From Bacteroidota bacterium (GTDB taxonomy: Bacteria > Bacteroidota > Bacteroidia > Bacteroidales > PUMT01), in contig PUMT01000023.1 of NCBI GenBank assembly GCA_003551495.1, positions 1-44,003 on the forward strand: a stretch of DNA of 44,003 nt. The letters are read 5' to 3'. A model generated the notes under the pieces. That model searched no databases. It was not told where the DNA came from and was given only the letters and a program-made list of their open reading frames with translations. The position numbers were made by a program, and so were the translations under genes. This document shows, piece by piece, positions 1 to 7,813 of the stretch. Within the stretch, counting starts at the first letter, position 1. Each line of letters begins with the position of its first letter.

Positions 1-416
1 CCGTAGCTGTTGACAATATCGGAGGCTTTAAGCGAACTGAGCCTGTTCATTCTCATATCAAGCTTTCCGGAAGCATTGAAGGAAAACCCCCTTTTGCCCT
101 GGTCAAAATGGTGTGACGAAACACCAAGGTCTGCCAGTATGCCGTCCACCTCCAAAATATTGTGATAACGTAAATAGTTTAAAAAAAACCTGAAATTTCC
201 CCTTACAAACACAAATCTTTCATCTTTCACCTTTTTTGCTTCACTCAGGCTGTCAGCATCCTGGTCAAATGCAACCAGAAGTCCGCTACCCAGTCTCTTC
301 AGAATTTCACCAGCGTGCCCGCCCCCCCCGAAAGTAAGGTCAACATAGGTGCCTTCAGGTTTCACTGCCAGTCCGTCAACACTTTGCTGTAAAAGCACAG
401 GTCTGTGATAGCCCAT
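1..416 (-). CDS. rsmH: 16S rRNA (cytosine1402-N4)-methyltransferase RsmH, 5' part only
   Basis: This is the N-terminal 138 or so residues of RsmH (MraW), the SAM-dependent enzyme that methylates N4 of C1402 in 16S rRNA. The gene runs off the left edge. The translation begins MGYHRPVLLQQSVDGL and shows the SAM-binding stretch YVDLTFGGGGHAGEIL at about residues 24-39. Further in are LVAFDQDADSL and the family signature ILADLGVSSHHFDQ. The ATG at 416 lies 4 bp after the mraZ stop, so the two genes are almost certainly co-transcribed as the first genes of a dcw cluster continuing to the left. Identity is clear from the motifs; the rest cannot be checked here. Confidence 0.95.
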   Translation of the reverse strand, partial: MGYHRPVLLQQSVDGLAVKPEGTYVDLTFGGGGHAGEILKRLGSGLLVAFDQDADSLSEAKKVKDERFVFVRGNFRFFLNYLRYHNILEVDGILADLGVSSHHFDQGKRGFSFNASGKLDMRMNRLSSLKASDIVNSY

Positions 417-420
417 TTTT

Positions 421-882
421 TCAGCTGTTTTGATCAGTGTTCCCCAAAATTTTCTCAGCCAGTCCGGCAAAATCATCGGCATCCCCGGCTACATTATCAT
501 ACTGGTAGCTGTTCCATATTTCAATTTTCCCATCCTGTCCGGCCAGTACCGCTTCGCCGTCTACGCCGGCCTCTTCCAGAAGCCGTCTTGGAATAAGCAA
601 CCTGTTGCTGCCGTCAAGTACAACTTCAGCCGTCCCTTTGAAATACCCCCGCAAAAACATGCTGTGTTCCTTGTTGTATGGATTTATCCTTTCCCTGATA
701 ATTTCATTCTGCCTCTGCCATTCGTCCATAGGATAAAGAACAAGGCATTTTTCAAAAATGTCCTTCTTTACCACAAACCTGTCGTGTGCAGCTGAAGGCA
801 TCTGTTTTTTGAAAGCCGAAGGCAGTACAATGCGGCCCTTGGCATCAACTTTGCATTTATAATCACCGATAAAGCTCGCCAT
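421..882 (-). CDS. mraZ: Transcriptional regulator MraZ
   Basis: MraZ is a DNA-binding protein with two AbrB-like SpoVT domains that represses its own dcw (division and cell wall) operon. The 153-residue product starts MASFIGDYKCKVDAKGRIVLP, the first MraZ repeat. The second repeat is the later segment with VVLDGSNRLLIPRRLLEEAG. An upstream in-frame extension to 936 is open, but the ATG at 882 matches the family N-terminus, so it was chosen. The gene precedes rsmH by 4 bp, the universal order. Upstream are phased AAAGTGG boxes (923-959), the type of site that MraZ binds, which suggests autoregulation. Confidence 0.95.
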   Translation of the reverse strand: MASFIGDYKCKVDAKGRIVLPSAFKKQMPSAAHDRFVVKKDIFEKCLVLYPMDEWQRQNEIIRERINPYNKEHSMFLRGYFKGTAEVVLDGSNRLLIPRRLLEEAGVDGEAVLAGQDGKIEIWNSYQYDNVAGDADDFAGLAEKILGNTDQNS

Positions 883-902
883 AGCAAAATGGTTTGATAG
901 AG

Positions 903-932
903 TAAAAATATATAAAAAAACACCACTTTCAA
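903..932 (-). promoter_or_regulatory. Candidate mraZ promoter
   Basis: Read on the minus strand, a TTG (930-932) is followed by 19 nt and then TATTTTTA (903-910). This is close to the Bacteroidota pattern TTTG, 19-20 nt, TAnnTTTG, with the last base of the -7 box differing. It would start transcription just upstream of the ATG at 882. The -33 element lies inside the array of MraZ-type boxes, as expected for repression. Confidence 0.5.
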
Positions 933-959
933 CCACTTTGCCCCATTTTTTTCCACTTT
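923..959 (-). promoter_or_regulatory. MraZ-type operator: four 10-bp-phased AAAGTGG boxes
   Basis: On the minus strand AAAGTGG occurs at 953-959, 933-939 and 923-929, and a degenerate AAAATGG at 943-949, giving an exact 10-bp period. Tandem GTGG/TGGG-containing boxes spaced by one helical turn in front of mraZ are the known binding sites of MraZ in other bacteria (TGGG repeats in E. coli, AAAGTG repeats in Mycoplasma). The array lies 41-77 bp upstream of the mraZ ATG and overlaps the candidate -33 element. Confidence 0.8.
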
Positions 960-1105
960 GTTAATAACTTTTTTTGAAAAAAGATTATTTTATTAAAATT
1001 CACCGGAATGGAGGCTATTTCATAATAGCCATTAAATGCTGTTTTTAGGCAATTATTTTTTATTTTTAGTGTTTTTTTAACTATAGTTCTAATCTTAAAC
1101 TGGAA

Positions 1106-1954
1106 ATGGAAGACAAAATAGGTGAAAATAATTTAGAGCTGATTGATGTTGACCGTATTTTCAAAAACAAGAATCCACGTTTATACAGTTTATTGCCAGG
1201 TTTTATAACAAACTGGATAAAGCGCATAATTCACCAGGATGAGATCAATGAAGCACTTGTAAGATTCAGGGATGATGATGGAATTGATTTTGTCAGGTCA
1301 ATTCTGGATTATATGAACATTGAATATTCAGTAGAAGGAGAGGAGAATATTCCGGAAGACGGCCGCTACATTTTTGTTTCTAACCATCCCCTGGGAGGGC
1401 TTGACGGAATGATTTTCATCGATATAATAGGCAAACACTTCAAAAATATCCGTTTTATCGTAAACGACCTGTTGTTAAACCTGAAAAACCTGGAATCAAT
1501 TTTTGTGCCTGTGAACAAGCTGGGCAAACAATCCTCAGAATATGCAAGAAGAATTGAAGAGTTGTACAGATCCGGCAACCAGGTTCTCTATTTCCCGGCA
1601 GGAATGTGCTCAAGAAAAAAAGGGAAAAGAATAGTGGACCTGGAGTGGAAAAAAAATTTTATTAAAAAGGCAATCGACCATAAGCGGGACATAATTCCGA
1701 TGCATTTCAGCGGTAAGAACTCAAGGTTTTTTTACCGTTTGGCTAATTTCAGGAAATTTCTCGGCATCAAAGCAAATATTGAGCTGTTTTTTCTGCCGGA
1801 TGAAATGTTCAGGCAAAAAGGGAAAAAAATAGCTGTAAAAATAGGCAAACCGATACCTTATTCACATTTCGACCGTTCCAGAAACAATAAGCAATGGGCT
1901 GAATATGTTAAAGATATTGTTTACGATATGGGTAAAGGGATTGAAACTGCTTAA
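1106..1954 (+). CDS. glsA: PlsC-like O-acyltransferase, probable glycine-lipid synthesis protein GlsA
   Basis: A 282-residue lysophospholipid-acyltransferase-like protein, expected at the inner membrane and using an acyl-ACP or acyl-CoA donor. The catalytic His/Asp block is SNHPLGGLDG at residues 92-101. It has five residues between His94 and Asp100, against four in classical PlsC. A FPAG block (LYFPAGMCSRKKGKR) stands where PlsC has FPEGTRS. The next gene, 25 bp downstream, is a GNAT-type N-acyltransferase. This pairing matches the Bacteroides glsB/glsA genes that make glycine lipids, where GlsA adds the second, ester-linked acyl chain. The specific substrate is inferred from that pairing; an ornithine or other amino-acid lipid is possible. 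Confidence 0.75.
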   Translation: MEDKIGENNLELIDVDRIFKNKNPRLYSLLPGFITNWIKRIIHQDEINEALVRFRDDDGIDFVRSILDYMNIEYSVEGEENIPEDGRYIFVSNHPLGGLDGMIFIDIIGKHFKNIRFIVNDLLLNLKNLESIFVPVNKLGKQSSEYARRIEELYRSGNQVLYFPAGMCSRKKGKRIVDLEWKKNFIKKAIDHKRDIIPMHFSGKNSRFFYRLANFRKFLGIKANIELFFLPDEMFRQKGKKIAVKIGKPIPYSHFDRSRNNKQWAEYVKDIVYDMGKGIETA

Positions 1955-1979
1955 AGTTTTATTATTTTATTAACTTTGA

Positions 1980-2960
1980 ATGTTTTCAATTTATAAAAAA
2001 CAGATGCAAATTATTTCTCCGCCCATAAGCAGAAAAGATATAAAGGCCGAACTGAGTTCATCAAAGTTCATCAGGAAAACGAACAATGCAAATAATGAAC
2101 TTTACATTGTAACGGCCAAGGATTCGCCCAACATAATGAAAGAGGTGGGGCGTCTAAGGGAACTGAGTTTCAGGCATGCCGGGGGAGGCACGGGCAATAA
2201 TATTGACATAGACGATTTCGATACCGGTAAAGACCCCTACAAACAAATTATTGTGTGGGATCCGAAGCACCAGGAAATACTGGGAGGCTACCGTTATTAC
2301 ATACCGGAGCCCGGGAAGCCTGTTGACCCTTCAAAGCTGGCTACTGCAAAACTCTTCAGTTTTTCAGACAAATTTGTAAAGGAATACCTTCCCTATATGA
2401 TAGAGTTGGGCAGGTCTTTCGTACAGCCGGCATACCAGAGCACTGCAAGGGCAAGGAAGGGGCTCTTTGCGCTTGACAACCTCTGGGACGGCCTTGGAGC
2501 AATAGTTGTCGATAATCCCGAAATGAAATATTTCTTTGGTAAGGTAACAATGTATAAAAGGTTCAACAAAGAGGCACGCAACATGATCCTCTGGTTTTTG
2601 CAAAAGTACTTCCCTGATAATGAGAAGCTTGTCACCCCTAAAGACCCGCTGGATCTGGATATTGATTATCAGGCGATGGAAAAGATATTTACCGGCAAAA
2701 GCTATAAAGAAGACTACAGAACTCTTTCCCATAAGGTAAGAAGTCATGGGGAAGTAATACCTCCTCTTATAAATGCCTATATGAATCTTTCCCCCTCAAT
2801 GAAAGTTTTCGGGACAGTTATTAATGAAAGCTTCGGCAATGTTGAGGAAACCGGAATAATGATAACTATAAGCGACCTGTACAAGAAAAAAGTGGAAAGG
2901 CACGTTTCCACTTATCAGCGTGTAAAGTATTACCTTCACTCTCACTCATCAAACCCTTAA
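1980..2960 (+). CDS. glsB: GNAT/hemolysin-type N-acyltransferase, probable glycine N-acyltransferase GlsB
   Basis: A 326-residue protein of the Acetyltransf_5 (hemolysin-like, OlsB-like) family. In Bacteroides the homologue transfers a 3-hydroxy-acyl chain to the glycine nitrogen, giving commendamide-type N-acyl glycine. Visible family features are the N-terminal VGRLRELSFRHAGGGTGN block, the DDFD motif, and GGYRYYIPE in the acyl-donor fold. The remainder is a family-specific C-terminal region with YMIELGRSFVQPAYQ. It follows the partner acyltransferase by 25 bp. A TAACTTTG sequence (1971-1978), matching a -7 element, sits directly before the ATG at 1980. If it is used, translation would start at the next Met codon (2004). 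The stop lies within a 37-bp sequence repeated downstream. Confidence 0.75.
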   Translation: MFSIYKKQMQIISPPISRKDIKAELSSSKFIRKTNNANNELYIVTAKDSPNIMKEVGRLRELSFRHAGGGTGNNIDIDDFDTGKDPYKQIIVWDPKHQEILGGYRYYIPEPGKPVDPSKLATAKLFSFSDKFVKEYLPYMIELGRSFVQPAYQSTARARKGLFALDNLWDGLGAIVVDNPEMKYFFGKVTMYKRFNKEARNMILWFLQKYFPDNEKLVTPKDPLDLDIDYQAMEKIFTGKSYKEDYRTLSHKVRSHGEVIPPLINAYMNLSPSMKVFGTVINESFGNVEETGIMITISDLYKKKVERHVSTYQRVKYYLHSHSSNP

Positions 2961-3065
2961 AGTACAGTAACAGCAGCAAACCATACAGCAAATTAAGTTG
3001 AGCAGACCCATTGAAAGCAGTGGGTACACCTTAAAGTTCAGTAACAGCAGTACGCCATGCAGCAA
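2955..3065. repeat. Imperfect 37-bp direct repeat of the glsB gene end
   Basis: Positions 2955-2991 and 3029-3065 are the same 37-bp sequence with five mismatches. The first copy begins with the last codon and stop of glsB (CCTTAA) and the second lies wholly in the spacer. Both contain CAGTAACAGCAG. Starts are 74 bp apart. The 191-bp spacer between the convergent glsB and purF-like genes appears to be built largely from such copies. Confidence 0.85.
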
Positions 3066-3117
3066 GGGCAAGATTCTGAATATCCTTTACATCTGCCCGG
3101 GTAGAAAAGCATCCCAT

Positions 3118-3185
3118 TCAGTAAGAGCGGGTGTCCCTCGACTCAATGAAGTCAGTAAGAGCGGGTGTCCCTCGACTCAATGAAG
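3118..3185. repeat. Perfect 34-bp tandem duplication covering the end of the purF-like gene
   Basis: Positions 3118-3151 and 3152-3185 are identical, two exact head-to-tail copies of 34 bp. The copy at 3152-3185 encodes the last ten residues and the TGA stop of the minus-strand purF-like gene. The copy at 3118-3151 repeats those codons and stop just downstream. A weaker relative of the unit may start near 3004, because GACCCATTGAAAGCAG resembles GACTCAATGAAGTCAG at 12 of 16 positions. Confidence 0.95.
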
Positions 3186-5053
3186 TTTATGAATGAGGTG
3201 TTTACAACCTTGTTGCCACCAGGTGTGGGATAGTTCCCTGTAAAGTACCAGTCACCCGGATCATTCGGGCAGGCAAGGTGAAGATTCTCAACTGACTGGA
3301 AAATGATCTCCACTTCAATCTTCATGTCAGAAGGTTTGAGCAATTGAGATATCTTATTTGAAATCTGCTGATCGCTGAAAGGACTGTAAATATCTTTAAC
3401 GTAATTGACTATTTGGTCTTTAGGAAGATTTTGCTGTTTTTTCGATTTCTGGTAAACTTCATTAATAATACTTCCCCTGCCTGTTTCCCTGAGAAGCTCT
3501 ATGGCAGCCCTGAAGGCAACAAAATCACTCAGCTTTGCCATATCTATTCCATAACAATCAGGATACCTGATCTGCGGTGACGAGGATACAACAATGATCT
3601 TTTTGGGTTCCAGCCGTCCAAGTATTTTCAGAACACTTTGTCTCAGTGTAGTACCCCTCACAATTGAATCATCTATTATAACCAGATTATCAACACCGGG
3701 CACAACAGTACCGTATGTAATATCATAAACATGCCCCACAAGGTCATTACGCCCCTTTTCCCTTGTAATGAAAGTTCGAAGCTTCACATCCTTTACAGCA
3801 ATACTCTCTACCCTGGGACGCCTGCTGATTATTCTTTCAATCTCCTGTTCAGTCAGATTCCTGCCACCCTTAATTATCTCCCTTGTCTTTCTTTTTATCA
3901 TATAATCCTCAACTCCTTTCACCATCCCCAGGAAAGCTGATTCGGCTGTATTGGGAACATAAGAAAAAACAGTGTTGTCAAAATCTTCATCAATTGCACT
4001 TATTATTTCAGGCGTAAGAAGTTCACCCAGCTTTTTCCTTTCCTTGTATATATTTTCATCACTTCCCCTTGAAAAATATATACGCTCGAACGAACATGAA
4101 CTGCGTGCTAAAGGCTCCCTTACCAACTCTTCAGAAACAGTGCCCTCCCGTGTTACAACAAGTGCATGTCCCGGCTTGAGCTCCTTTACCTCGCCCGACC
4201 TCACATTCATTACCGTCTGAATAACCGGCCTTTCAGAAGTTGATACAACAATTTCGTCATCTGCATAGTAAAATGCAGGCCTTATCCCCCAGGGGTCGCG
4301 GTTTACAAAAACATCACCATGCCCCAGGATACCGGCAATAACATATCCTCCGTCCCATCTGCGGCTTGAATCCTTCAAAATTCTGACCAGATCGAGATTC
4401 TTTTCAATCAAATCAGATATCTTGCTGGTGGGGACACCTTCCTTTTTGTATTTACGGTAAAGAGACTGGTTCTCCTCATCCAGGTAGTAACCCATTTTCT
4501 CAAGCACTGTTACAGTATCAGTGTACTCTTTTGGATGCTGCCCCAGATCAATCAAACTTGAAAAAAGTTCATCAACATTGGTAAGATTGAAGTTCCCTGC
4601 CAGCACGAGATTCCTTGATTTCCAGTTATTCTCCCTCATCACCGGGTGTACATAATCAATGCTGTTCTGCCCGAAAGTCTCATATCTCAAATGGCCAAGA
4701 TAAATGCTCCCGGCAAAAGGCAGATTTTCAGAAGCATAGGAAGGATCGTCAATTACCCCCGGATGCCTCTGCCTCACCTTACCATAGTGAGTATAAATAT
4801 GCTGAAATACATCGTTAATGGAAGAAGATGTATTGGAGCGCTTACGGAAAATATATTGATTGCCTGGTTTCCTGTTGAGCTTGAGACTTACTACCCCGGC
4901 ACCATCCTGCCCACGGTTCCGCTGTTTTTCCATAAGCAGGTAAAGCTTGTTAAGGCCGTACATCCAGGTGCCATATTTCAACTGGTAATACTCCAGCGGT
5001 TTCAGAAGGCGGATCATTGCAATTCCGCACTCATGGGTAATCAAATCAGACAT
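3152..5053 (-). CDS. PurF-like amidophosphoribosyltransferase paralogue (633 residues)
   Basis: A class II (Ntn-type) glutamine amidotransferase fused to a type I phosphoribosyltransferase, as in PurF, which makes 5-phosphoribosylamine from PRPP and glutamine in purine synthesis. The expected nucleophile is Cys9 in THECGIA, so an 8-residue propeptide would have to be removed. Other glutaminase elements are RGQDGAGV (47-54), GHLRYETFG (120-128) and AGNFNLTN (152-159). The PRPP loop VIIDDSIVRGTT is at 458-469. The protein is about 150 residues longer than classical PurF, with extra sequence in the Ntn domain and C-terminus. It keeps some cysteines reminiscent of the Fe-S form (DCYGID, HLACPN). 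The C-terminal codons lie in a 34-bp tandem duplication. Bacteroidota commonly carry this long form besides a normal purF; its exact role is uncertain. Confidence 0.8.
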   Translation of the reverse strand: MSDLITHECGIAMIRLLKPLEYYQLKYGTWMYGLNKLYLLMEKQRNRGQDGAGVVSLKLNRKPGNQYIFRKRSNTSSSINDVFQHIYTHYGKVRQRHPGVIDDPSYASENLPFAGSIYLGHLRYETFGQNSIDYVHPVMRENNWKSRNLVLAGNFNLTNVDELFSSLIDLGQHPKEYTDTVTVLEKMGYYLDEENQSLYRKYKKEGVPTSKISDLIEKNLDLVRILKDSSRRWDGGYVIAGILGHGDVFVNRDPWGIRPAFYYADDEIVVSTSERPVIQTVMNVRSGEVKELKPGHALVVTREGTVSEELVREPLARSSCSFERIYFSRGSDENIYKERKKLGELLTPEIISAIDEDFDNTVFSYVPNTAESAFLGMVKGVEDYMIKRKTREIIKGGRNLTEQEIERIISRRPRVESIAVKDVKLRTFITREKGRNDLVGHVYDITYGTVVPGVDNLVIIDDSIVRGTTLRQSVLKILGRLEPKKIIVVSSSPQIRYPDCYGIDMAKLSDFVAFRAAIELLRETGRGSIINEVYQKSKKQQNLPKDQIVNYVKDIYSPFSDQQISNKISQLLKPSDMKIEVEIIFQSVENLHLACPNDPGDWYFTGNYPTPGGNKVVNTSFINFIESRDTRSY

Positions 5054-5096
5054 TGATCAGAATAAAATGTAATATTAAATATAATTGTTCCATTCC

Positions 5097-5522
5097 CTAA
5101 TCAAGCGGGGGGAAATCTATTGTGGTGCTGACAATAAATGCATGGGGATAATCCTTGCGGATTTTCATCATTGTTTTAAGTGCCTCACTCCTGGTCCTGA
5201 AATCTCCGACATAAACTTTAAAGTTTGGCGGGTCATAATCAAGATGTGTCTTGATTTCCGGATACTTTTCATAAAATTTTGCACTTGTTTCATTTGCATT
5301 GTTACGTGCATTTTGCCCTGATTGTGAAAAAATACGAATCCTGTAACCGGGAATCCCCTCCTTTTTTTCATTTATTGAGGCATGCCTTTTAAGCAGTTCT
5401 TCAAGCCTTGCATCCTGTACAATGCTGACCTGTCCCTTCCGCTCCTGCGAATAAACCTCATACAGGAAAAAACTACCTGGAACCAACAGGATAATTAGTA
5501 AAAAAATAATCCTTTTCATCAT
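5097..5522 (-). CDS. Secreted SPOR-domain protein
   Basis: A 141-residue protein with an N-terminal signal/anchor (MMKRIIFLLIILLVPGSFF), a short charged linker and a C-terminal SPOR-like domain at about residues 58-135. That domain contains GYRIRIFSQSG, then PPNFKVYVGDFRTRSEA. SPOR domains bind denuded peptidoglycan glycans, so a periplasmic envelope role is likely. The frame is open back to 5570, but the double Met at 5522/5519 directly precedes the signal peptide and was chosen. It lies 43 bp upstream of the purF-like gene on the same strand and may be co-transcribed. Confidence 0.7.
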   Translation of the reverse strand: MMKRIIFLLIILLVPGSFFLYEVYSQERKGQVSIVQDARLEELLKRHASINEKKEGIPGYRIRIFSQSGQNARNNANETSAKFYEKYPEIKTHLDYDPPNFKVYVGDFRTRSEALKTMMKIRKDYPHAFIVSTTIDFPPLD

Positions 5523-5694
5523 AACTGACCTGAAGAAATTTAAATAAAAAACCGCTTTAAGTACCGGCAAAAATATAAATTAAATTTTCAATTTCTTTTA
5601 TTAAAGGGGAAAAAAACTTCAGTTCTATAACGCAAACAAAAGCGGATTAGTTTACGGTGGGGCTGCTTCTCAATTTCAATAAACAAGTTGTTGT

Positions 5695-6156
5695 TCAGAA
5701 ATCAATTCTGAATTTTTCATTAACCTGAAATGTGCGGCTGTATATAAAAGACCTTACTTTTATATTGCCTGTTAATTCGACGTCAGCGCTGCGGTCAAAA
5801 AATATACTGAGCAGGGAGCTGCTCCCGCCTGAAAGGCTCTCAAGCATAATTGTGCCTGACAAAGTATGGACTTCTGATGAGCCGGCCGGAATAACCAGAT
5901 TTTCGGGATTTTTTATCCGTCCCAGCTTCCGGCCTTTGTGAATAATGTCAACATCTGCTTCAACCACCCTGACCCGAAACCTGTTTGGGTTTTCAACAGG
6001 CAAAGATATTTCGAACTCAATACCGCTTCCGGTGAACCTGGTCATTTCAAAATTCCTTATATCCCCTACCTCAACCTCCTCAATTTTTGCACATCCTGAC
6101 CCAAAGAGCAGGGAAGCAGAAACAAGTATCAGCAAATAGAAACGAATAAACTTCAT
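5695..6156 (-). CDS. LEA14-like lipoprotein
   Basis: A 153-residue protein with a lipoprotein-type signal (hydrophobic stretch ending LFGSGCAK, Cys22). The lipobox is slightly unusual, with Gly at -3. The mature part looks like an LEA type 2 / WHy immunoglobulin-like domain: FEISLPVENPNRFRVRVVEADVDI, followed by IPAGSSEVHTLSGTI. Such proteins occur in many Bacteroidota; their function is not established. It lies about 170 bp upstream of the SPOR gene on the same strand. Confidence 0.65.
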   Translation of the reverse strand: MKFIRFYLLILVSASLLFGSGCAKIEEVEVGDIRNFEMTRFTGSGIEFEISLPVENPNRFRVRVVEADVDIIHKGRKLGRIKNPENLVIPAGSSEVHTLSGTIMLESLSGGSSSLLSIFFDRSADVELTGNIKVRSFIYSRTFQVNEKFRIDF

Positions 6157-6280
6157 TTGATATCATATAAGTTATTAAAGCGGGAAATTACAAAATTTTT
6201 TTTTCATACCTCTTTGTGTATTTTTACGCAGAAAAATTTTTGAGCTCATTTGAAGATTTTAATAATTTAAAATTGTCCTC

Positions 6281-7813
6281 ATGGAAAGAAAATCCCTGTT
6301 TTCACGCATTTTCGCGAAATCACTTGACTACATTGAATATATTGGAAATTTGCTTCCCCACCCTGCCACAATCTTTGCCCTTCTGGCAGGGTTCGTTATT
6401 CTTATTTCACTTGTAACTCACCTTCTGGGAGTTTCGGCAATTCATCCGGTTGACGGAAGCCTGATAACTGTAAACAATCTTTTGAGCAGCGACGGAGTAA
6501 GATGGATGTACACAAATATACTTGACAACTTCCTGCGCTTTCCTCCTCTTGGGTATGTGCTTGTAGTAATGGTGGGTATAGGACTGGCGGAGGGCACCGG
6601 ACTTTTCTCCGTGCTGATAAGATCGCTTGTTTTAAGTGCGCCTCCCAGACTTATAACCGCAGCGGTTGTTTTTGCAGGAGTTGTTTCAGGTGTTGCCGTT
6701 GAAGCCGGATACGTTGTACTTATACCCCTTGGTGCTATGATTTTTCACGCCCTTGGCCGTCATCCCATGGCAGGGCTTGCGGCTGCTTTTTGCGGGGTAA
6801 GTGCAGGTTTCGGTGCCAATATAGTGATCGGGTCTATTGACCCGATACTGGCAGGGATATCAACCTCTGCGGCACAGTTGATCATTCCCGATATGGTAAT
6901 AAATCCGGCTGTAAACTATTACTTCATGATCGTTTCAAGCTTCGTGGTGGTTATAGTTGGTACTTTTGTAACTGAAAGGATAGTGGAGCCAAGACTTGGG
7001 AATTATGACGGGAATACCGAAAAATTCCGGATTGAACAGCTCTCGGCTGCAGAAAGCAAAGGATTGAAATGGGCTGGTATTTCAATGGTGATCTTCCTTC
7101 TGGTCATGGCTTTCACTGTAATTCCTTCAAATGGACTTCTGCGGGACCCTGAAACAGGGTCGGTACTCCATTCACCCTTTTTTGACGGCATAATTATAGG
7201 GATCCTTCTATTCTTCTTCATACCGGCACTTATATACGGCAGGATAGTAGGGACGGTCAGAAACGACAAGGATGTGATGAAACACATAATCAAGTCTATG
7301 AGCGGAATGGGAAGCTATATAGTGCTTGTTTTCTTTGCTGCACAGTTTGTTTACTTTTTCAGCTATTCAAATCTGGGACTTATTATTGCCATAAGGGGAG
7401 CTGCAGGACTAACCGATATAGGGCTTACGGGGCCCATACTGATAGCCGCATTTGTTGTTCTTTCAGCATTCATAAACCTTTTTATGGGCAGTGCTTCTGC
7501 AAAATGGGCTATCATTGCCCCTGTCTTCATCCCGATGCTTATGCTTCTTGAAAACCCTTACCACCCGGGCGTGACCCAGGCTGCATTCAGGATAGGAGAC
7601 TCGCTGACAAATCTTATAACTCCAATGATGAGCTACTTTGCACTGATTGTGACTTTTGCCCAGAAATACGATGAAAAGTATGGCATAGGAACTATCATAT
7701 CGACAATGCTTCCTTATACTGTAATTCTTGGAATTATTTGGATTGCGGTTATGATGATATGGATGTGGCTGGGAATACCTTTAGGACCTGACGGGCCACT
7801 TTACATCAACTAA
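6281..7813 (+). CDS. AbgT-family transporter
   Basis: A 510-residue polytopic inner-membrane protein of the AbgT family. Members take up p-aminobenzoyl-glutamate (AbgT) or export sulfonamide-type antimetabolites (MtrF, YdaH). The N-terminal YIEYIGNLLPHPATIFALLAGF, the GVAVEAGYVVLIPLGAMIF stretch, GFGANIVIGSIDPILAGIS, and the C-terminal FMGSASAKWAIIAPVFIPM and GDSLTNLITPMMSYFALI blocks are typical. Whether it imports or exports cannot be told from sequence. No abgA/abgB hydrolase genes are next to it. Its stop codon overlaps that of the convergent yebC by 4 bp. Confidence 0.9.
   Translation: MERKSLFSRIFAKSLDYIEYIGNLLPHPATIFALLAGFVILISLVTHLLGVSAIHPVDGSLITVNNLLSSDGVRWMYTNILDNFLRFPPLGYVLVVMVGIGLAEGTGLFSVLIRSLVLSAPPRLITAAVVFAGVVSGVAVEAGYVVLIPLGAMIFHALGRHPMAGLAAAFCGVSAGFGANIVIGSIDPILAGISTSAAQLIIPDMVINPAVNYYFMIVSSFVVVIVGTFVTERIVEPRLGNYDGNTEKFRIEQLSAAESKGLKWAGISMVIFLLVMAFTVIPSNGLLRDPETGSVLHSPFFDGIIIGILLFFFIPALIYGRIVGTVRNDKDVMKHIIKSMSGMGSYIVLVFFAAQFVYFFSYSNLGLIIAIRGAAGLTDIGLTGPILIAAFVVLSAFINLFMGSASAKWAIIAPVFIPMLMLLENPYHPGVTQAAFRIGDSLTNLITPMMSYFALIVTFAQKYDEKYGIGTIISTMLPYTVILGIIWIAVMMIWMWLGIPLGPDGPLYIN

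Noticed and set aside
1013-1030. Hairpin GGCTATT/AATAGCC between mraZ and glsA as a terminator
   Set aside because: It lies between divergent genes, so there is no transcript to end; no T-run follows directly. It may be chance or a weak operator.
2998-3183. 61-residue plus-strand open frame in the repeat-rich spacer
   Set aside because: Non-ATG start, composed of the direct repeats, with a product of low plausibility.
3118-3185. Possible CRISPR repeats
   Set aside because: The two 34-bp copies are directly adjacent with no spacer and no cas genes are near; this is a tandem duplication.
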